Positions 23,440 to 36,300 of a DNA stretch of 64,000 nt are shown piece by piece. The notes under the pieces were generated by a model that worked only from the letters and a program-made list of their open reading frames with translations, made no database searches and was not told where the DNA came from. The position numbers and the translations under genes were made by a program. Position 1 is the stretch's first letter. Each line of letters starts with the position of its first letter. The DNA comes from Camelus bactrianus (lineage: Eukaryota > Chordata > Mammalia > Artiodactyla > Camelidae): NCBI RefSeq assembly GCF_048773025.1, contig NW_027413959.1:2170001-2234000 (forward strand), given 5' to 3'.

Positions 23440-26400
23440 CCGTCTTCGGTCTGCAGCACCCGGGATCTCTTAGGAGCCCTTCGAGTGTCTTCCCAGAGTC
23501 CCTCCCTGTGCGGGTTGCCGGGGAAAGGAGGGGGTTTTGTTGGAAACGCAGGTAGCATCTAGTGCCTCCCCATGGACAGGGGAGGTAATTAGCGGACTTC
23601 CTTCTGCTAGGGCACACCTGTGACACAAGGCAGCTGCGTGGATGGCGGCCCCGAACCTCCCCCACACAGTCATCCGTATTCCGGAATTCTGAGGTTGGGG
23701 AGGTTCCGTCTTCTGTCTGCAGCACCCGATATCTCCTAGGAGCCATTCGAGTGTCTTCCCAGAGTCCCTCCCTGTGCGGGTTGCCGGGGAAAGGAGGGGG
23801 TTGTGCTGGAAACGCAGGTAGCATCTAGTGCCTCCCCATGGACAGGGGAGGTAATTAGCGGACTTCCACCTGCCAGGGAACTCCTGTGATACCAGGCAGC
23901 TGCGTGGAGGGCGGCCCCGAACCTCCCCCACACAGTCAACCGTGTTCCGGAATTCTGAGTGTGGGGAGGTTCCGTCTTCTCTCTGCAGCACCCGGGTTTC
24001 CTAGGAGCCCTTCGAGTGTCTTCCCAGAGTCCCTCCCTGTGCGGGCTGCCGGGGAAAGGCGGGGGTTGGGCTGGAAAAGCAGGTAGCATCTTGTGCCTCC
24101 CCATGGACAGGGGAGGTAATTAGCGGACTTCCCCCTGCCAGGGAACACCTGTGACACCAGGCAGCTGCGTGGAGGGCGGCCCCGAACCTCCCCCACACAG
24201 TCAACCGTGTTCCGGAATTCTGAGGGTGGGGAGGTTCCGTCATCTGTCTGCAGCACCCGGGATCCTCTAGGAGCCATTCGAGTGTCTTCCCAGAGTCCCT
24301 CCCTGTGCGGGCTGCCGGGGAAAGGAGGGGGTTGTGCTGGAAACGCAGGTAGCATCTAGTGTCTCCCCATGGACAGGGGAGGTAATTAGCGGACTTCCAC
24401 ATGCCAGGGAACACCTGTGAAACCAGGCAGTTGCGTGGAGGGCGGCCCTGAACCTCACCCACACAGTCACACGTGTTCCGGAATTCTGAGGGTGGGGAGG
24501 TTCCGTCTTCTGTCTGCAGCACCCGGGATCTCCTAGGAGCCATTCGAGTTTCTTCCCAGAGTCCCTCCCTGAGCGGGCTGCCGGGGAAAGGAGGGGGTTG
24601 TGCTGGAAACGCAGGTAGCATCTAGTGCCTCCCCATGGACATGGGAGGTAATTAGCGGACTTCCAACTGCCAGGGAACACCTGTGACACCAGGCAGCTGC
24701 GTGGAGGGCGGCCCCGAACCTCCCCCACACAGTCAGCCGTGTTCCGGAATTCTGAGGGTGGGGAGGTTCCGTCTTCTGGCTGCAGCACCCGGGATCTCCT
24801 AGGAGCCATTCGAGTGTCTTCCCAGAATCCCTCCCTGTGCGGTCTGCCGGGGAAAGGAGGGGGTTGTGCTGGAAACGCAGGTAGCATCTAGTGCCTCCCC
24901 ATGGACAGGGGAGGTAATAGCGGACTTCCACCTGCCAGGGAACACCTGTGACACCAGGCAGCTGCGTGGAGGGCGGCCCCGAACCTCCCCCACACAGTCA
25001 ACCGTGTTCCGGAATTCTGAGGGTGGGGAGGTTCCGTCTTCTGTCTGCAGCACCCGGGATCTCTTAGGAGCCCTTCGAGTGTCTCCCCAGATTCCCTCCC
25101 TGTGCGGGTTGCCGGGGAAAGGAGGGGGTTGTGCTGGAAACGCAGGTAGCATCTAGTGCCTCCCCATGGACAGGGGAGGTAATTAGCGGACTTCCACCTG
25201 CCAGGGAACACCTGTGACACAAGGCAGCTGCGTGGAGGGCGGCCCCGAACCTCCCCCACACAGTCATCCGTGTTCCGGAATTCTGAGGGTGGGGTGGTTC
25301 CGTCTTCTGTCTGCAGCACCCGGGATCTCCTAGGAGCCATTCGAGTGTCTTCCCAGAGTCCCTCCCTGTGCGGGCTGCCGGGGAAAGGAGGGGGTTGTGC
25401 TGGAAACGCAGGTAGCATCTAGTGCCTCCCCATGGACAGGGGAGGTAATTAGCGGACTTCCACCTGCCAGGGAACACTTGTGACACCAGGCAGCTGCGTG
25501 GAGGGCGGCCCTGAACCTCACCCATAAGTCACACGTGTTCCGGAATTCTGAGTGTGGGGAGGATCTGTCTTCTGTCTGCAGCACCCGGGATCTCCTAGGA
25601 GCCATTCAAGTGTCTTCCCAGAGTCCCTCCCTGTGCGGGCTGCCGGGGAAAGGAGGGGGTTGTGCTGGAAACGCAGGTAGCATCTAGTGCCTCCCCATGG
25701 ACAGGGGAGGTATTTAGCGGACTTCCACCTGCCAGGGAACACCTGTGACACCAGGCAGATGCGTGGAGGGCGGCCCAGATCCTCACCCACACAGTCAACC
25801 GTGTTCCGGAATCCTGAGTGTGGGGAGGTTCCGTCTTCTGTCTGCAGCACCCGGGATCTCTTAGGAGCCCTTCGAGTGTCTTCCCAGAGTCCCTCCCTGT
25901 GCGAGTTGCCGGGGAAAGGAGGGGTTTTGCTGGAAACGCAGGTAGCATCTAGTGCCTCCCCATGGACAGGGGAGGTAAGTAGCGGACTTCCACCTGCCAG
26001 GGAACACCTGTGACACCAGGCAGCTGCGTGGAGGGCGGCCCCGAACCTCCCCCACACAGTCAGCCGTGTTCTGGAATTCTGAGTGTGGGGAGGTTCCGTC
26101 TTCTGTCTGCAGCACCCGGGATCTCCTAGGAGCCATTCGAGTGTCTTCCCAGAGTCCCTCCCTGTGCGGGCTGCCGGGGAAAGGAGGGGGTTGTGCTGGA
26201 AACGCAGGTAGCATCTAGTGCCTCCCCATGGACAGGGGAGGTAATTAGCGGACTTCCACCTGCCAGGGAACACCTGTGACACCAGGCAGCTGCGTGGAGG
26301 GCGGCCCTGAACCTCACCCACACAGTCACACGTGTTCCGGAATTCTGAGTGTGGGGAGGTTCCGTCTTCTGTCTGCAGCACCCGGGATCTCCTAGGAGCC

Positions 26401-26634
26401 CTTCGAGTGTCTTCCCAGAGTCCCTCCCTGTGCGGGCTGCCGGGGAAAGGAGGGGGTTTTGCTGGAAACGCAGGTAGCATCTAGTGCCTCCACATGGACA
26501 GGGGAGGTAATTAGCGGACTTCCACCTGCCAGGGAACACCTGTGACACAAGGCAGCTGCGTGGAGGGCGGCCCCGAATCTCCCCCACACAGTCATCCGTG
26601 TTCCGGAATTCTGAGTGTGGGGAGGTTCCGTCTT
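23440..26634. repeat. Mosaic segment of blocks J and K
   Basis: 23.44-24.4 kb repeats the 14.4-15.4 kb segment at offset 9,039 bp, including the CTTCCTTCTGCTAGGGCAC patch (about 23.6 kb) and the GGGTTTCCTAGG unit (about 23.99 kb). 24.5-25.5 kb repeats 14.96-15.9 kb at 9,571 bp, with the 264 bp GGTAATAGCGG unit near 24.92 kb. 25.5-26.6 kb repeats 11.9-13.0 kb. A one-off unit near 25.52 kb has CACCCATAAGTC in place of CACCCACACAGTC. Each change of offset marks gain or loss of whole monomers. Confidence 0.75.
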
Positions 26635-29600
26635 CTGTCTGCAGCACCCGGGATCTCCTAGGAGCCATTCGAGTGTCTTCCCAGAGTCCCTCCCTGTGCG
26701 GGCTGCCGGGGATAGGAGGGGGTTGTGCTGGAAACGCAGGTAGCATCTAGTGCCTCCCCATGGACAGGGGAGGTAATTCGCGGACTTCCACCTGCCAGGG
26801 AACACCTGTGACACCAGGCAGCTGCGTGGAGGGCGGCCCTGAACCTCCCCCACACAGTCAACCGTGTTCCGGAATTCTGAGTGTGGGGAGGTTCCGTCTT
26901 CTGTCTGCAGCACCCGGGTTCTCCTAGGAGCCCTTCGAGTGTCTTCCCAGAGTCCCTCCCTGTGCGGGCTGCCGGGGAAAGGCGGGGGTTGGGCTGGAAA
27001 AGCAGGTTGCATCTTGTGCCTCCCCATGGACAAGGGAGGTAATTAGCGGACTTCCCCCTGCCAGGGAACACCTGTGACACCAGGCAGCTGCGTGGAGGGC
27101 GGCCCCGAACCTCCCCCACACAGTGAGCCGTGTTCCGGAATTCTGAGGGTGGGGAGGTTCCGTCTTCTGTCTGCAGCAACCGGGATCTCCTAGGAGCCAT
27201 TCGAGTGTCTTCCCAGAGTCCCTCCCTGTGCGGGCTGCCGGGGAAAGGAGGGGGTTTTGCTGGAAACGCAGGTAGCATCTAGTGCCTCCCCATGGACAGG
27301 GGAGGTAATTAGCGGACTTCCACCTGCCAGGGAACACCTGTGACACCAGGCAGCTGCGTGGAGGGCGGCCCTGAACCTCCCCCACACAGTCAACCGTGTT
27401 CCGGAATTCTGAGTGTGGGGAGGTTCCGTCTTCTGTCTGCAGCACCCGGGATTTCTTAGGAGCCATTCGAGTGTCTTCCCAGAGTCCCTCCCTGTGCGGG
27501 TTGCCGGGGAAAGGAGGGGGTTGTGCTGGAAACGTAGGTAGCATCTAGTGCCTCCCCATGGACAGGGGAGGTAATTAGCAGACTTCCACCTGCCAGGGAA
27601 CACCTGTGACACCAGGCAGCTGCGTGGAGGGCGGCCCTGAACCTCACCCACACAGTCACACGTGTTCCGGAATTCTGAGTGTGGGGAGGTTCCGTCTTCT
27701 GTCTGCAGCAACCGGGATCTCCTAGGAGCCATTCGAGTGTCTTCCCAGAGTCCCTCCCTGTGCGGGCTGCCGGGGAAAGGAGGGGGTTGTGCTGGAAACG
27801 CAGGTAGCATCTAGTGCCTCCCCATGGACAGGGGAGGTAATTAGCGGACTTCCACCTGCCAGGGAACACCTTTGACACCAGGCAGCTGCGTGGAGGGCGG
27901 CCCCGAAACTCACCCACACAGTCAACCGTGTTCCGTAATTCTGAGTGTGGGGAGGTTCCGTCTTCTGTCTGCAGCACCCGGGATCTCCTAGGAGCCCTTC
28001 GAGTGTCTTCCCAGAGTCCCTCCCTGTGCGGGTTGCCGGGGAAAGGAGGGGGTTTTGCTGGAAAAGCAGGTAGCATCTAGTGCCTCCCCATGGACAGGGG
28101 AGGTAATTAGCGGACTTCCACCTGCCAGGGAACACATGTGACACCAGGCAGCTGCGTGGAGGGCGGCCCCGAACCTCCCCCACACAGTCAACCGTGTTCC
28201 GGAATTCTGAGTGTGGGGAGGTTCCGTCTTCTGTCTGCAGCACCCGGGATCTCTTAGGAGCCCTTCGATTGTCTTCCCAGAGTCCCTCCCTGTGCGGGTT
28301 ACCGGGGAAACGAGGGGGTTGTGCTGGAAACGCAGGTAGCATCTAGTGCCTCCCCATGGACAGGGGAGGTAATTAGCGGACTTCCACCTGCCAGTGAACA
28401 CCTGTGACACAAGGCAGCTGCGTGGAGGGCGGCCCCGAACCTCCCCCACACAGTCATCCATGTTCCGGAATTCTGAGTGTGGGGAGGTTCCGTCTTCTGT
28501 CTGCAGCACCCGGGATCTCCTAGGAGCCAATCGAGTGTCTTCCCAGAGTCCCTCCCTGTGCGGGCTGCCGGGGAAAGGAGGGGGTTGTGCTGGAAACGCA
28601 GGTAGCATGTAGTGCCTCCCCATGGATAGGGGAGGTAATTAGCGGACTTCCACCTGCCAGGGAACACCTGTGACACCAGGCAGCTGCGTGGAGGGCGGCC
28701 CCGAAACTCCCCCACACAGTCAACCGTGTTCCGGAATTCTGAGTGTGGGGAGGTTCCGTCTTCTGTCTGCAGCACCCGGGATCTCCTAGGAGCACTTCGA
28801 GTGTCTTCCCAGAGTCCTTCCATGTGCGGGCTGCCGGGGAAAGGAGGGGGTTGTGCTGGAACCGCAGGTAGCATCTAGTGCCTCCCCATGGACAGGGGAG
28901 GTAATTAGCGGACTTCCACCTGCCAGGGAACACCTGTGACACAAGGCAGCTCCGTGGAGGGCGGCCCCGAACCTCCCCCACACAGTCATCCGTGTTCCGG
29001 AATTCTGAGTGTGGGGAGGTTCCGTCTTCTGTCTGCAGCACCCGGGATCTCCTAGGAGCCCTTCGAGTGTCTTCCCCGAGTAACTTCCGGTGCGGGCTGC
29101 TGGGGAAAGGAGGGGGTTGGGCGGAAAAGCAGGTAGCATCTAGTGCCTCCCCATGGACAAGGGAGGTAATTAGCGGACTTCCCCCTGCCAGGGAACAACT
29201 GTGAAACCAGGAAGCTGCGTGGAGTGCGGCCCTAAACCTCACCCAGACAGTCACTCCTGTTCCGGAATTCTGAGTGTGGGGAGGTTCCGTCTTCTGTCTG
29301 CAGCACCCGGGATCTCCTAGGAGCCCTTCGAGTGTCTTCCCCGAATCCCTCCCACTGCGGGCTGCCGGTGAAAGGCGGGGGTTGTGCTGGAAAAGCAGGT
29401 AGCATCTTGTGCATCCCCATGGACAAGGGAGGTAATTAGCGGACTTCCCCCTGCCAGGGTACACCTGTGACACCAGGCAGCTGCGTGGAGGGCGTCCCCG
29501 AACCTCCCCCACACAGTCAGCCGTGTTCCGGAATTCTGAGTGTGGGGAGGTTCCGTTTTTGTCTGCAGCACCCGGGATCTCCTAGGAGCCCTTCGAGTGT

Positions 29601-32600
29601 CTTTCCCGAATCCCTCCCACTGCGGGCTGCCGGTGAAAGGCGGGGGTTGTGCTGGAAAAACAGGTAGGATCTTGTTCCTCCCCATGGACAAGGGAGGTAA
29701 TTAGCGGACTTCCCCATGCCAGGGAACACCTGTGACACCAGGCAGCTGCGTGGAGGGCGGCCCCGAACCTCCCCCACACAGTCATCCGTGTTCCGGAATT
29801 CTGAGTGTGGGGAGGTTCCGTCTTCTGTCTGCAGCACCCGGGATCTCCTAGGAGCCATTCGAGTGTCTTCCCAGAGTCCCTCCCTGTGCGGGCTGCCGGG
29901 GAAAGGAGGGGGTTGTGCTGGAAACGCAGGTAGCATCTAGTGCCTCCCCATGGACAGGGGAGGTAATTAGCGGACTTCCACCTGCCAGGGAACACCTCTG
30001 ACACCAGGCATCTGCGTGGAGGGCGGCCCCGAACCTCCCCCACACAGTCAACCGTGTTCCGGAATTCTGAGTGTGGGGAGGTTCCGTCTTCTGTCTGCAG
30101 CACCCGGGATCTCTTAGGAGCCCTTCGAGTGTCTTCCCAGAGTCCCTCCCTGTGCGGGTTGCCGGGGAAAGTAGGGGGTTGTGCTGGAAACGCAGGTAGC
30201 ATCTAGTCCCTCCCCATGGACAGGGGAGGTAATAAGAGGACTTCCACCTGCCAGGGAACACCTGTGACACAAGGCAGCTGCGTGGAGGGCGGCCCCGAAC
30301 CTCCCCCACAGAGTCATCCGTGTTCCGGAATTCTGAGTGTGGGGAGGTTCCGTCTTCAGTCTGCAGCACCCGGGATCTCCTAGGAGCCATTCGAGTGTCT
30401 TCCCAGAGTCCCTCCCTGTGCGGGCTGTCGGGGAAAGGAAGGGGTTGTGCTGGAAGCGCAGGTAGCATCTAGTGCCTCCCCATGGACAGGGGAGGTAATT
30501 AGCGGACTTCCACCTGCCAGGGAACACCTGTGACACCAGGCAGCTGCGTGGAGTGCGGCCCCGAACCTCACCCACACAGTCAACCGTGTTCCGGAATTCT
30601 GAGTGTGGGGAGGTTCCGTCTTCTGTCTGCAGCACCCGGATTCTCCTAGGAGCCTTTCGAGTGTCTTCCCCCAGTCCTTCCCTCTGCGGGCTGCCGGGGA
30701 AATGCGGGGGTTGAGCTGAAAAAGCAGGTAGCATCTTGTGTCTCCCCATGGACAAGGGAGGTAATTAGCGGAATTCCCCCTGCCAGGGAACACCTGTGAC
30801 ACCAGGCAGCTGCGTGGAGGGCGGCCCAGAACCTCCCCCACACAGTCAGCCGAGTTCCGGAATTCTAAGTGTGAGGAGGTTCCGTCTTCTCTCTGCAGCA
30901 CCCGGGATCTCCTAGGAGCCATTCGAGTGTCTTCCCAGAGTCCCTCCCTGTGCGGGCTGCCGGGGAAAGGAGGGGGTTGTGCTGGAAACGCAGGTAGCAT
31001 CTAGTGCCTCCCCATGGACAGGGGAGGTAATTAGCGGACTTCCACCTGCCAGGGAACACCTGTGACACCAGGCAGCTGCGTGGAGGGCGGCCCCGAACCT
31101 CCCCCACACAGTCAACCGTGTTCCGGAATTCTGAGTGTGGGGAGGTTCCGTCTTCTGTCTGCAGCACCCGGATTCTCCTAGGAGCCCTTCGAGTGTCTTC
31201 CCAGAGTCCCTCCCTGTGCGGGATGCCGGGGAAAGGAGGGGGTTGTGCTGGAAACGCAGGTAGCATCTAGTGCCTCCCCATGGACAGGGGAGGTAATTAG
31301 CGGACGTCCCCCTGCCAGGGAACACCTGTGACACCAGGCAGCTGCGTGAAGGGCGGCCCCGAACCTCCCCCACACAGTCAAACGTGTTCCGGAATTCTGA
31401 GTGTGGGGAGGTTCCGTCTTCTGTCTGCAGCACCCGGGATCTCTTAGGAGCCCTTCGAGTATCTTCCCAGAGTCCCTCCCTGTGCGGGTTGCCGGGGAAA
31501 GTAGGGGGTTGTGCTGGAAACGCAGGTAGCATCTAGTCCCTCCCCATGGACAGGGGAGGTAATAAGCGGACTTCCACCTGCCAGGGAACACCTGTGACAC
31601 AAGGCAGCTGCGTGGAGGGCGGCCCCGAACCTCCCCCACACAGTCATCCGTGTTCCGGAATTCTGAGTGTGGGGAGGTTCCGTCTTCAGTCTGCAGCACC
31701 CGGGATCTCCTAGGAGCCATTCGAGTGTCTTCCCAGAGTCCCTCCCTGTGCGGGCTGCCGGGGAAAGTAGGGGGTTGTGCTGGAAACGCAGGTAGCATCT
31801 AGTGCCTCCCCATGGACAGGGGAGGTAATTAGCGGACTTCCACCTGCCAGGGAACACCTGTGACACCAGTCAGCTGCGTGGAGGGCGGCCCTGAACCTCA
31901 CCCACACAGTCACACGTGTTCCGGAATTCTGAGTGTGGGGAGGTTCCGTCTTCTGTCTGCAGCACCCGGGATCTCCTAGGAGCCATTCGAGTGTCTTCCC
32001 AGAGTCCCTCCCTGTGCGGGCTGTCGGGGAAAGGAAGGGGTTGTGCTGGAAGCGCAGGTAGCATCTAGTGCCTCCCCATGGACAGGGGAGGTAATTAGCG
32101 GACTTCCACCTGCCAGGGAACACCTGTGACACCAGGCAGCTGCGTGGAGTGCGGCCCCGAACCTCACCCACACAGTCAACCGTGTTCCGGAATTCTGAGT
32201 GTGGGGAGGTTCCGTCTTCTGTCTGCAGCACCCGGGTTCTCCTAGGAGCCTTTCGAGTGTCTTCCCCCAGTCCTTCCCTCTGCGGGCTGCCGGGGAAAGG
32301 CGGGGGTTGAGCTGGAAAAGCAGGTAGCATCTTGTGCCTCCCCATGGACAAGGGAGGTAATTAGCGGAATTCCCCCTGCCAGGGAACACCTGTGACACCA
32401 GGCAGCTGCGTGGAGGGCGGCCCAGAACCTCCCCCACACAGTCAGCCGAGTTCCGGAATTCTAAGTGTGAGGAGGTTCCGTCTTCTGTCTGCAGCACCCG
32501 GGATCTCCTAGGAGCCCTTCGAGTGTCTTCCCCGAATCCCTCCCACTGCGGGCTGCCGGTGAAAGGCGGGGGTTGTGCTGGAAAAGCAGGTAGCATCTTG

Positions 32601-33365
32601 TGCCTCCCCATGGACAAGGGAGGTAATTAGCGGACTTCCCCCTGCCAGGGAACACCTGTGACACCAGGCAGCTGCGTGGAGGGCGGCCCCGAACCTCCCC
32701 CACACAGTCAGCCGTGTTCCGGAATTCTGAGTGTGGGGAGGTTCCGTCTTCTGTCTGCAACACCCGGGATCTCCTAGGAGCCCTTCGAGTGTCTTCCCAG
32801 AGTCCCTCCCTGTGCGGGTTGCCGGGGAAAGGAGGGGGTTGTGCTGGAAACGCAGGTAGCATCTAGTGCTTCCCCATGGACAGGGGAGGTAATTAGCGGA
32901 CTTCCACCTGCCAGGGAACACCTGTGACACCAGGCAGCTGCGTGGAATGCGGCCCTGAACCTCACCCACACAGTCACACGTGTTCCGGAATTCTGAGTGT
33001 GGGGAGGTTCCGTCTTCTGTCTGCAGCACCCGGGTTCTCCTAGGAGCCCTTCGAGTGTCTTCCCAGAGTCCCTCCCTGTGCGGGCTGCCGGGGAAAGGCG
33101 GGGGTTGGGCTGGAAAAGCAGGTAGCATCTTGTGCCTCCCCATGGACAAGGGAGGTAATTAGCGGACTTCCCCCTGCCAGGGAACACCTGTGACACCAGG
33201 CAGCTGCGTGGAGGGCGGCCCCGAACCTCCCCCACACAGTCAGCCGTGTTCCGGAATTCTGAGTGTGGGGAGGTTCCGTCTTCTGTCTGCAGCACCCGGG
33301 ATCTCCTAGGAGCCATTCGAGTGTCTTCCCAGAGTCCCTCCCTGTGCGGGTTGCCAGGGAAAGGA
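26634..33365. repeat. Large duplicated block C, right copy, first part
   Basis: This segment is the partner of 16.0-22.4 kb at offset 10,634 bp, then 10,900 bp. It contains the third copy of block A (27.38-29.58 kb), the type 5 unit near 29.07 kb, type 3 units and two type 4 pairs. Scattered single differences from the left copy are visible, for example TGTGCGGGTT here against TTTGCGGGTT near 17.39 kb. They are about an order of magnitude fewer than differences between adjacent monomers, so the duplication is young relative to the monomer variation. Confidence 0.85.
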
Positions 33366-36300
33366 GGGGGTTGGGCGGAAAAGCAGGTAGCATCTAGTGC
33401 CTCCCCATGGACAAGGGAGGTAATTAGCGGACTTCCCCCTGCCAGGGAACAACTGTGAAACCAGGAAGCTGCGTGGAGTGCGGCCCTAAACCTCACCCAG
33501 ACAGTCACTCCTGTTCCGGAATTCTGAGTGTGGGGAGGTTCCGTCTTCTGTCTGCAGCACCCGGGATCTCCTAGGAGCCCTTCGAGTGTCTTCCCCGAAT
33601 CCCTCCCACTGCGGGCTGCCGGTGAAAGGCGGGGGTTGTGCTGGAAAAGCAGGTAGCATCTTGTGCATCCCCATGGACAAGGGAGGTAATTAGCGGACTT
33701 CCCCCTGCCAGGGTACACCTGTGACACCAGGCAGCTGCGTGGAGGGCGGCCCCGAACCTCCCCCACACAGTCAGCCGTGTTCCGGAATTCTGAGTGTGGG
33801 GAGGTTCCGTTTTTGTCTGCAGCACCCGGGATCTCCTAGGAGCCCTTCGAGTGTCTTTCCCGAATCCCTCCAACTGCGGGCTGCCGGTGAAAGGCGGGGG
33901 TTGTGCTGGAAAAACAGGTAGGATCTTGTTCCTCCCCATGGACAAGGGAGGTAATTAGCGGACTTCCCCATGCCAGGGAACACCTGTGACACCAGGCAGC
34001 TGCGTGGAGGGCGGCCCCGAACCTCCCCCACACAGTCATCCGTGTTCCGGAATTCTGAGTGTGGGGAGGTTCCGTCTTCTGTCTGCAGCACCCGGGATCT
34101 CCTAGGAGCCATTCGAGTGTCTTCCCAGAGTCCCTCCCTGTGCGGGCTGCCGGGGAAAGGAGGGGGTTGTGCTGGAAACGCAGGTAGCATCTAGTGCCTC
34201 CCCATGGACAGGGGAGGTAATTAGCGGACTTCCACCTGCCAGGGAACACCTCTGACACCAGGCATCTGCGTGGAGGGCGGCCCCGAACCTCCCCCACACA
34301 GTCAACCGTGTTCCGGAATTCTGAGTGTGGGGAGGTTCCGTCTTCTGTCTGCAGCACCCGGGATCTCTTAGGAGCCCTTCGAGTGTCTTCCCAGAGTCCC
34401 TCCCTGTGCGGGTTGCCGGGGAAAGTAGGGGGTTGTGCTGGAAACGCAGGTAGCATCTAGTCCCTCCCCATGGACAGGGGAGGTAATAAGAGGACTTCCA
34501 CCTGCCAGGGAACACCTGTGACACAAGGCAGCTGCGTGGAGGGCGGCCCCGAACCTCCCCCACAGAGTCATCCGTGTTCCGGAATTCTGAGTGTGGGGAG
34601 GTTCCGTCTTCAGTCTGCAGCACCCGGGATCTCCTAGGAGCCATTCGAGTGTCTTCCCAGAGTCCCTCCCTGTGCGGGCTGTCGGGGAAAGGAAGGGGTT
34701 GTGCTGGAAGCGCAGGTAGCATCTAGTGCCTCCCCATGGACAGGGGAGGTAATTAGCGGACTTCCACCTGCCAGGGAACACCTGTGACACCAGGCAGCTG
34801 CGTGGAGTGCGGCCCCGAACCTCACCCACACAGTCAACCGTGTTCCGGAATTCTGAGTGTGGGGAGGTTCCGTCTTCTGTCTGCAGCACCCGGATTCTCC
34901 TAGGAGCCTTTCGAGTGTCTTCCCCCAGTCCTTCCCTCTGCGGGCTGCCGGGGAAATGCGGGGGTTGAGCTGGAAAAGCAGGTAGCATCTTGTGTCTCCC
35001 CATGGACAAGGGAGGTAATTAGCGGAATTCCCCCTGCCAGGGAACACCTGTGACACCAGGCAGCTGCGTGGAGGGCGGCCCAGAACCTCCCCCACACAGT
35101 CAGCCGAGTTCCGGAATTCTAAGTGTGAGGAGGTTCCGTCTTCTGTCTGCAGCACCCGGGATCTCCTAGGAGCCATTCGAGTGTCTTCCCAGAGTCCCTC
35201 CCTGTGCGGGCTGCCGGGGAAAGGAGGGGGTTGTGCTGGAAACGCAGGTAGCATCTAGTGCCTCCCCATGGACAGGGGAGGTAATTAGCGGACTTCCACC
35301 TGCCAGGGAACACCTGTGACACCAGGCAGCTGCGTGGAGGGCGGCCCCGAACCTCCCCCACACAGTCAAACGTGTTCCGGAATTCTGAGTGTGGGGAGGT
35401 TCCGTCTTCTGTCTGCAGCACCCGGATTCTCCTAGGAGCCCTTCGAGTGTCTTCCCAGAGTCCCTCCCTGTGCGGGATGCCGGGGAAAGGAGGGGGTTGT
35501 GCTGGAAACGCAGGTAGCATCTAGTGCCTCCCCATGGACAGGGGAGGTAATTAGCGGACGTCCCCCTGCCAGGGAACACCTGTGACACCAGGCAGCTGCG
35601 TGGAGGGCGGCCCCGAACCTCCCCCACACAGTCAAACGTGTTCCGGAATTCTGAGTGTGGGGAGGTTCCGTCTTCTGTCTGCAGCACCCGGGATCTCTTA
35701 GGAGCCCTTCGAGTATCTTCCCAGAGTCCCTCCCTGTGCGGGTTGCCGGGGAAAGTAGGGGGTTGTGCTGGAAACGCAGGTAGCATCTAGTCCCTCCCCA
35801 TGGACAGGGGAGGTAATAAGCGGACTTCCACCTGCCAGGGATGACCTGTGACACAAGGCAGCTGCGTGGAGGGCGGCCACGAACCTCCCCCACACAGTCA
35901 TCCGTGTTCCGGAATTCTGAGTGTGGGGAGGTTCCGTCTTCAGTCTGCAGCACCCGGGATCTCCTAGGAGCCATTCGAGTGTCTTCCCAGAGTCCCTCCC
36001 TGTGCGGGCTGCCGGGGAAAGTAGGGGGTTGTGCTGGAAACGCAGGTAGCATCTAGTGCCTCCCCATGGACAGGGGAGGTAATTAGCGGACTTCCACCTG
36101 CCAGGGAACACCTGTGACACCAGTCAGCTGCGTGGAGGGCGGCCCTGAACCTCACCCACACAGTCACACGTGTTCCGGAATTCTGAGTGTGGGGAGGTTC
36201 CGTCTTCTGTCTGCAGCACCCGGGATCTCCTAGGAGCCATTCGAGTGTCTTCCCAGAGTCCCTCCCTGTGCGGGCTGTCGGGGAAAGGAAGGGGTTGTGC

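Larger units (their letters stand above)
16000..23440. repeat. Large duplicated block C, left copy (~7.4 kb)
   Basis: From about 16.0 to 21.87 kb every monomer has its partner 10,634 bp downstream. After one monomer is lost near 21.9-22.0 kb the offset becomes 10,900 bp, and from about 22.4 to 23.44 kb it is 15,154 bp. The last shift equals the first offset plus 4,254 plus 266 bp, so the right copy gained the 4,254 bp tandem duplication described at 29.1-37.6 kb. Identity by eye is around 99%. The segment includes a type 5 unit, type 3 units and two type 4 pairs. Confidence 0.85.
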
